Below, in pieces: positions 56,201-64,000 of a DNA stretch of 64,000 bases. Where the stretch lies: the NCBI RefSeq assembly GCF_014633365.1, contig NC_068348.1:1116001-1180000 (forward strand), in the 5' to 3' direction. Under the pieces are notes generated by a model that did no database searches, had not been told where the DNA came from, and saw nothing but the letters and a program-made list of their open reading frames with translations. The translations under genes were made by a program, and so were the position numbers. The stretch's first letter is position 1. Every line of letters begins with the position of its first letter. Source of the stretch: Diospyros lotus (lineage: Eukaryota; Streptophyta; Magnoliopsida; Ericales; Ebenaceae).

Positions 56201-58777
56201 TCTGCTACAGGTATGCCTCAAGTTGGACTACTAGTGGCTTCTGTGACTTGTCTCAAATAAAATTTGCTGATTTTTCATTCAATTTCTTTGTTGGGAGCAT
56301 ACCCAAGTGCCTGGAGTACCTCCCAAGGTGTCTATACCTCCCTTTCATCTGGATTGTTAGTCTAAACCATTCATCTTTGTACCTGCCTCCATGATTTGCT
56401 ATATCTTTATTCATCTTGATTTTTGCATTCTCTGAACCTCCATGTAATTCGTTTTGTGCAGGTCAAGTTTTCAAGGAAACTGCCTTCAAGCCAAAGATCC
56501 CAAACAGCGCCCCAACGAACGATGTGGTATGTAAAATCATACTGTCCTTGGTGTCCATAGTTGGCGAGCTGCCTGAGAGAATGAGTAAACATGCTGGAAA
56601 ATTTTCACATATTGAACAAAGTTCAGTACTGGAATACATAAAAACATTGAAAAAGCCCTCGAAAATGTATACTTCACTTAGTTTGTAGAGAAGGATGAAA
56701 TACTGCTCAATATGATGAGGATAGTTCAATATATAGTTAGGAGCAAATTATACCCATTTTTTAAGCTGTCTATTCATAAGATTACCGAATCTTTCCTTGT
56801 TCATTCTGGTTGGTTTTGTGATTTGTGAAATACAAAATTCATCCAACTGCAGCTGGTGCTCCTCCTGCCAACCTTCCAGGAGTAAACCCAAACCACCGAT
56901 CCCCTCAAAATGGAACTAGACATCAGGCAGTTTCAAAAGCTGCCTCAACATCAAAACCTGCCTGGCTCTTAGCATTGGAAATAGTCACTGGAACAATGGT
57001 AGGCTGTCTTTTTGTTGTTGCTCTCTTCACTGCTCTCCAGAGATGCAAAAGCAAACCTTCTATAATTATCCCTTGGAAAAAGTCCACAAGCGATAAGGAG
57101 AACACGACGATATACATAGGTAAGTCTCTTTTAACTGTACAATCAAAGCTTTAATTTCAAAAGTATTCACATGTTAACTGTTGTGGCATCTCTACGTAGA
57201 TTCTGCGATGTTGAAGGATGTAATGAGATTTAGCAGACAAGAACTCGAAGTAGCATGTGAAGATTTCAGCAATATTATTGGGTCCTCTCCTGACAGTCTA
57301 GTCTACAAAGGCACCATGAAAGGTGGACCCGAGATTGCTGTAATATCTCTTTGCATTAAAGAAGAGAATTGGACAGGCTATCTTGAGCTTTACTTTCAGA
57401 GAGAGGTAAAGTACTTGGTTTTGTAATGTCGTGCTTCTAGCTAAATATTGCATCAAAAACATTACAGTTACAATGCATAAATGCATCAAATTTGTCAGCC
57501 ACCTTTGTAATGTTCCAATTTTTGTGTAATTTAGGTGGCTGATTTGGCAAGACTAGATCATGAGAATACCGGGAAACTACTGGGTTATTGCAGAGAGAGC
57601 GAACCATTTACAAGGATGCTGGTTTTTGAGTATGCATCAAATGGGACACTAAATGAGCACCTCCATTGTAAGTAAAGCTTCTTCCTTGAAACTGTTGGTT
57701 CCTTCAACATGTTTCAGTAGCTGAGACCTATGGTTCTTTAAACTGCAGATGGAGAAGGATGCCAATTATCTTGGACACGACGAATGAAAATTGTTATAGG
57801 AATTGCTCGGGGATTAAAGTATCTTCACAAAGAACTCGACCCTCCTTTTACCATCTCCGAGTTGAATTCTAGTTCCGTTTATCTTACAGAAGATTTTTCT
57901 CCCAAGGTATACTGCAAGTCCCATATATACCTACACTGCAATCGAGCTTTTTCCTTAGCTTTCTCGCTTACTTTCTGAATCATATTCATTTTTGTTTTCT
58001 CGATAAATTTTCCAGTACCCATTTTCTTTCTTTCCAAATGATCCACATATTAAATCTTGAGCACATTTGCCCTCGATTTTTGTTGTAGCTGGTAGATTTT
58101 GAAAGTTGGAAGTCGATACTTTCAAGATCAGAGAAGAACTCGGGTTCCATAGGCAGTCAAGGTGCGATCTGTGTTCTTCCAAATTCACTAGAAGGTCGCC
58201 ATCTGGATATCCGAGGGAACATCTATGCATTTGGTGTACTTCTACTGGAAATTGTCAGCGGGAGACCTGCTAATTGTGAAGAGAGAGGTTGCCTAGTGGA
58301 TTGGGTAAGAACTCAATAGAAACTTGTCGTCGAATACCCCTCATCTGGCACTGCTTTTGCACCGATTGATTATAGAGCACGACGATATAATGCTCGTGTT
58401 TGCTAACAACAATAGCAACATACCAGAACCCTTCCTCCATGCCCCTTTTCTTCTGTAAGACCCGTGTAACTAATATCATCGCCTATATATCTAACGAACA
58501 CAAATTTATCACTTCGGTGTAGGCTAAGGACTTCCTCGAGCTGCCAGAAATCATGCCATACGTGGTGGATCCGGAGCTGAAGCATTTTGGCTATGACGAC
58601 CTGCAAGCGATATGCGAGGTGGTGAGACTTTGCATCCATCCAGATCCGGACCCATCTAAATTCGCGTCGATGGAGGAACTATGCAGCATGCTGGAGAGTA
58701 GAATCGACACATCAGTGTCGGCTGAGCTGAAGGCGTCTTCTTTGGCATGGGCAGAGCTTGCACTTTCATCCAACTGA
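53214..58777 (+). CDS. LRR receptor-like pseudokinase, MRH1/At1g63430 type
   Basis: Thirteen exons: 53214-53313, 53509-53647, 53846-53917, 54018-54161, 54254-54403, 56211-56327, 56462-56526, 56853-57119, 57200-57405, 57535-57667, 57749-57906, 58089-58304 and 58523-58777. They sum to 2,022 nt, 673 residues. A signal peptide ([14 protein letters not shown]) precedes an LRR N-cap ([16 protein letters not shown]) and about four LRRs ([58 protein letters not shown]). A single TM segment lies at about 296-320. The kinase domain is degenerate: no glycine loop, the VAIK lysine is Ser401 (EIAVIS), HRD is absent, and DFG is DFE (520-522). This matches the MRH1/At1g63430 group, linked to root-hair and pollen-tube growth. 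It most likely acts as a membrane co-receptor or scaffold rather than as an enzyme. Confidence 0.93.
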
Positions 58778-60214
58778 GAGCTGAAGCTAACAAACAAACA
58801 CAGGACTGTAAATCTGGAATACGAGATTGTAATACTCTCTGGTTGTGACTCTTCAACCAACCAGCCTGCCTTTGGTCTCCGTTCTTATGTAAATGCATCA
58901 GATGATCAAATCCATGCTCAAGGAAACAAGAGTGTTTCATGCATGGCAAATCCTTCCTCATCCCTTTGTATACGCCCGGCTGCTTGGCACATTTGGTAAC
59001 ATTACTAAATAGTGAAAGCTCACTTTACATATTTATTGTTACGTGTGTGTGTGTGTGTGTGCGCAAAATAAGACATCTTAATCTTTTTATCTAATAGGAT
59101 TAAAGTTTGTTAATGTTAATTAGAAGAAATTGAACTTTGATATTTGATTCAATATTTATTAACTTCCTAAACTTGGCATTTCATTACTAACCATACAAAC
59201 TTCGAGTCATTGGTCTAAATGCCTTTTGAATTTTTATTTTTTATCAAATCAATTCCTCAATTTTCTTAAAAAGGTCAGACTAATTTGAAAAAAAAAATAC
59301 AAATTTATAAGGAATCTAGACCAAATACCTAAAGTTAGGAAGATATATAATCAATTTACTTAATAATACTACTAAGTAATGAAATGAGTGTCAGTGTCTA
59401 ATTTTAAAAAAATTATAAACAATTAAGTAATTTTAAAGTTTGGTTATCTGAATTAAATAGCCAAAATTTAGAAAATATGTGACTAATCTATCCTTTTTAT
59501 TATTAAACAAAAAATAATTGTTTGCATGGAAGTTCTCTCAAAAATAACTTTTCAACATTTGGTGCAAAGCCTCCAGAAACTTAGTTGTAAAATGCTATAT
59601 TTTTCCATAGAAAACATATTCAAATAAGAAGATTCTAAATAAAAAACAGAATACTTTTTAATTGTCCATCTTGAATTTTTAACATTTTTTAATTGTTATA
59701 TACTCCAATATATTGTCGTTAATAATATTACTATAATATTAAAATACTTGTAATTATATCATTACTTCCTAAATTATAAAATTATAGTAGAATTCCCATT
59801 CTAAAAACCTTTTTTAAATTCCAACTACAGGAATTCATTAAATCTTTAAAATTGAAATCCTAAATAGCCCTAAAGGATCTATCGTTGGATGAGAAGCATT
59901 AAAAAGTGAAAAAACCTGACCAAATAATTGAAAAAACAATAGCCATACAATCCAATCATCAATGGCTGAGCAGAGAAACCACCCACAACCAATCAGAACC
60001 ATTACTTAATTACAAATCCAAGATATGGGCTGGAAACCCAAAGAAACCCAAAAAAACAAAGCTCCCAACAGTCATGGAACAAATTATAGTTTCAGGCTAT
60101 TGAGCCTTGAACTCATCAAAACTTATATTTGCTTGTTCAGGCAGCCTATTCTCAAAATCCTGCCATTCTATCAAGTCATAATAGATGCAAAAATGTGATG
60201 TGTTTTAAGACCCT
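58778..60214. other. Convergent 3' intergenic region
   Basis: 3' UTR of the LRR-RLK (to about 59000), then a (TG)n microsatellite (59042-59062), AT-rich DNA with a partly palindromic stretch (about 59100-59420), and the 3' side of NOB1. No gene is supported. Confidence 0.5.
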
Positions 60215-63200
60215 CTAATGTTTAGGACGAGCAAAATGGTTGTCATTTGGATTCCTCTTTCCGCTGAAAACTGCCAAAGCTTTCCTTACAGGAGGCTGCA
60301 GGGGTGCTCTCTTATCGGTGCTATGGTGCGAAAAGATGTCATCTGAAGCAAATATGTCGTCTCCCTAGGGGGGGCATAAACAGAAGTAATAGTTAAAAAC
60401 AAGATTTTAAGTCTAGACTGGAGGTAATACAGGCTGCTTCAAGAAAACAGTAAAGAAGATGGACAAAAGCTAACCTGTTTATTCTTCTTCTTTGTTTTTG
60501 GGTACAGGAACTTCCGAGGAAGCTGATCTTCTCGTAAAACAGGGTTCTTCGTAATAGCATCTCTTCCCCCTTGGGGTAAGGGCAAAGAAAACTGCACATG
60601 GCAAAGCTCCAGTTACAGACTTGAAATAGACAATTGGACATTAAATGAATTTCCATATTACAAGTTGACTTTCTCAGAGATGAACAAATACTTCATATGT
60701 TCTTAATTCCTACGAAAACAGGTATATACTATAGCATCTCCACTGGAATGCCTCCTTATAGTTTGTAAATTACATTTGAAGTGACTTGTCCTCAGTTTAA
60801 GACACAGTATTGATGAACTGAATCAAAAGCTTTAAGATGATTAGGAACAGGGTGTAGTAAATGGAAGCTTGCCAAACGAAAATGACCATGAAATGTTATA
60901 CTTGAATGAGCAGTTTAATTTAGATTAAACACCTGTGGCCAGAAGGGAATGCGGTTGGTACAAAATCATAACATGAGAACCCAAAAAACATTGACACCAT
61001 GGCAGCATGGGGTAGTATTTCCTAGGGCCATAGACCAGTTGTTCATGAACTAACAGGTCACAGTCCCACACCATGCAGATACCCAAACTTGGGGTGGAGA
61101 AGGAAGAAACATGAAGGAAATTCCAGAAAATAAAAAACATGGTACTAATATGCTTACTTTTGTGCCACGCAAGGATATGCGTGGTCGACGTGCAGCAACA
61201 ACAATTCCATCTTCACCAACTGTGACAGCTACCTTCCTTAGTGTGCCACCATTCCCACAGCTGGGGCAAAATATCCTACCAATTTCAGTGGTCACCTTAA
61301 AGCAGGCATGGCATTTGAGTATCCACCTGAAAATACATTAAGCATGCTTCTTCTTAATAAAAAAAAAAAAAAAATCCATGGATCTAGAAAGAAAAGGTGC
61401 TCAAACGAGAAAAATTATTCATGTTCAATTGCAAAAGCAAAAACCAACACCAAGAGATTTCACTGGAAGATAGTCAAACCAAATGCAGATACATATACCT
61501 ATGCAGCTGGCGGATCTGCATGCCTCCAGGTGCCAACAAACGTAAACCCATTTGCAGAAGAACATTTTGCATTGCAAAATCACTTGTTACACAAGCTACA
61601 GTTGACTCAGACAAGGATCTCAACATCCAGCTCTGCTCAGTACTGTCATCATCAATCAGTGATGCATCAAGGCTTCCAGTGTTCTGGCTTGAAATCTCAA
61701 CATGTTCCAATCCATCATCAAAATTCACAACATCATCTCCTTCAACACATATATCTCCATTGCCAGACACAGCTTCATTTCCCATGGAATTATTAGGCTC
61801 AGGTCCTGCACAAGGCTCGTTCCCTTCTTGAAGTTCTCTTAGTGAATCTTCTTCCAGTCTCACTTGGTTTAAAATTGAAGAAAGCTCCTCATCAATGTTC
61901 TTCCCTTCTGAGACATCTCCTTCCTCTAAAACTGCATCTAGATTATGTGCTTCATCAGAATTGATCAGCTGATCTGACTGCCTTCTGTTTTCAATGTTAT
62001 CACTTCCTATATGCCCCACTTTATCTTGTTGACTATCTTCTTCAGACATTGAGGCATACATCTCACGTCTCGCTTTTCTCCTGAGATATCTTCTATGAGT
62101 ACTTCTGCTTACAGCAGGGTGCCAATCATCAGCATTATCATCATATTGTCCCTGAGATGCATCAATTCCATCTGCCACCATCTTCTTTCCTTCAGTGTTT
62201 ATCTCCTTCTTGGCAAAATATCTCTTGGGTTTTTCAAAACTGCTACTGGCATCCTCAGGATTTCCAACAGAGGAAGCACTTCCATTTCCCATTGAACCAT
62301 CTTCAGCACTACTATGGTGATCCGTGGAGAGGACATTTAGGTTTAGGTCTTTCAATGGGAGGATCCTGGAATCAGGATTTGATTTATCCTCACCTTGATG
62401 ATCCAATGCCTCCCACTCTTCCAAATTGGGAACATTTGACCCCCACCCAGGCATGTCCTTCTCAGGCAGCCTTTTCACATTAACTGTGTGAATAGGGGGA
62501 GGGCTGTCTCTGAGATGTTTAGTACCATGGATCTGAGCTTCCAATGTATGCGTCAGAGCAATGAGCTTGAGGTCAACATCTGAAAGTGTCTGCAAGTCAC
62601 CAGTTGCCCTTGCAAAACTAACAACTGCCAAGCCACGTACACACAAACATGATTAAGTGAAAATTCATCCCCCCCCCCCCCCTAAAAAAAAAAAAAAAAT
62701 TTTTGCATATTTTCCACCCTCTAAATTTCAATATTCCCTAAGTAATAGTCCCAACACTCAGTATCTCAACAAGTTCAGAAAGTACAATTATTAGCACTCC
62801 ATAAACTGTTAAGAAAACTTTTATTTGGTAAAGAGACCCAACAAAAACAAGCTTTAATCCCACTAGGTGGTCACCAAATCGTCTCTGTTTATGACCATAT
62901 CTCCAGTAAGACCATTATATCTTATGTGATACCAAAGAGGGAAAGAAACACACATAAGAAACATGCTTAAGAGGTGAAGAAGAAACACTAAGGAACAGAA
63001 AATAAGTAAACAACCCAAAACTAACCATTTATATCCCAAGACAGATCCTAACACTACACCTTCTGAACAACACAACTTTTTTTTTTTTTTTTTACAAATA
63101 CAGCAGGCTGAAACAGTTTTCCCTTGAATACTTGTTTTCAATTGCACTAGAAAGAGTTCAAATTTCAAACTGTGACATAAAATAGTTAAAGGAAGTTATA

Positions 63201-63970
63201 TTCAGCAATTTCACACACCCAAAATCATTCATCCAAAGTCCTCATGTTAATCAGTTAACAGGTTTAAACAAAAATTTACACAACACTGATAATAGACAAT
63301 AAACTGGAACACAATAAATAAAATATTTAGCACTCCTTGGTTGTCCCCAAAACTCAATTTACCAGTTTCTTTTTAATTGATTCACGTGTTTGGTTGTAAG
63401 GATAATAACAAGAAACCAGAGAAAATCAAATTTTATTTTCTTCATGAAAATTTTAGTTGAGTTATTCTTTTGGAATTATATACTCACATAACCAACTCTG
63501 TTTAATCATACAATTAAATTAGTTCATTTGCAGAACTAAATCGATCCAAATATTAAATTAACTACTTGAAAACTGATAAATTTTCGAAACAGTTGAAACG
63601 AAACAGAATAAGTTCATATTTGCAACCAAAATCGGAAACCTTTTTTGAGGGATTCCGGAGAGGGCTCCATGGTTTGTACGGTGAAGGGGACGAAATTAAG
63701 GCGGTGGCGGGACGTGGGATCGCGGACCTCGTTCATGACTTCGGCGACAGAGACGAACTTGTCGGCGATGTTGGCCAGACCTTCTCCGCCTTGTATGATG
63801 GCGTTGGCGTCCACCACAGCCACGGCGATGCCTTTGCTTGACTTGCAGTTGCCAACAACCGCTCCATTAGGAACCGCCGCCGCGAGGTCCTGACGTGGTT
63901 GGTTCGGTGATGATTGCTTCACCACGTTGCTCCAACACGGTGCGGCTGGATGGTGAGTTTGCTCCGCCAT
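60215..63970 (-). CDS. NOB1: 20S pre-rRNA D-site endonuclease NOB1
   Basis: Five exons on the minus strand: 63970-63640, 62624-61499, 61326-61158, 60591-60475 and 60364-60215. All introns are GT-AG, total 1,893 nt, 630 residues (Arabidopsis NOB1 is about 600). NOB1 cuts 20S pre-rRNA at site D in late 40S precursors, making the 18S rRNA 3' end. The PIN domain starts at about 48 (VAVVDANAII, D54; VAEVMNEV) and crosses junction 1 at SLKK|VVSFARATGDLQTLSDVD (D120, D126, D128). A long acidic, Ser-rich linker follows (about 190-430). The zinc ribbon is in exon 3, WILKCHACFK...IFCPSC (C491, C494, C506, C509). The C-terminus has the conserved FSLPLPQGG and Lys-rich KTKKKNKQ. All catalytic and zinc residues are present, so it should be functional. 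It is a core ribosome-biogenesis gene, presumably expressed in growing tissue. Confidence 0.95.
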
Positions 63971-64000
63971 GGCAGAGAGAGAGAGAGAGAGAGAGAGAGA
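63971..64000 (+). repeat. (GA)n microsatellite in NOB1 5' UTR
   Basis: A GAGA run starts five bases beyond the NOB1 start codon and continues to the window edge. On the coding strand this is a (TC)n tract in the 5' leader, common in plant housekeeping genes. Confidence 0.85.

Noticed and set aside
61308..62483. Plus-strand frames of 76-162 codons
   Set aside because: Antisense to NOB1 exon 2; Gln/Ser-rich low-complexity shadows of its acidic linker.

Overview
The window is plant nuclear DNA, most likely from a eudicot. The signs are AT-rich intergenic sequence, small GT-AG introns, plant-only gene families (LURP-one-related, HMA metal-domain, MRH1-type LRR receptor kinase) and dense plant transposons. 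I cannot name the species. Exon models below were built by hand from reading frame and splice sites; in each gene except the HMA copy A pseudogene the exon lengths add up to an uninterrupted frame.

Layout. 1-1941: right part of an hAT transposon, whose transposase starts on the minus strand and runs off the left edge. 3038-8868: a complete hAT element with an 8-bp target duplication, an intact two-exon transposase and a degenerate U6 snRNA copy just upstream of it. 9052-9579: a PIF/Harbinger-like MITE. 9896-11931 (-): a LURP-one-related gene. 15381-28890: a tandem duplication of two ~6.7-kb units, each carrying a small HMA-domain gene on the minus strand. The left copy has damaged splice sites at intron 1; the right copy is intact. 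Each unit has its own transposon insertions, and the other unit supplies the empty site. 31705-39306: a gutted Tat-like Ty3/gypsy element whose 5' LTR holds a solo LTR, which in turn holds another solo LTR and an hAT MITE. 39940-44217 (+): a Rumi/POGLUT-like (DUF821) glycosyltransferase. 44218-53213: noncoding DNA with a MITE, SINEs and LTR-like remnants. 53214-58777 (+): an LRR receptor-like pseudokinase of the MRH1/At1g63430 type. 60215-63970 (-): NOB1, the nuclease that matures the 18S rRNA 3' end.

The host genes (LOR, two HMA copies, glycosyltransferase, LRR-RLK, NOB1) share no evident pathway; this is ordinary plant gene order broken up by transposons. The two right-hand genes are convergent. 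What deserves attention is the structure: the intact hAT with its embedded U6 copy, the tandem HMA duplication with insertions datable against each other, and the four-level retroelement nest.
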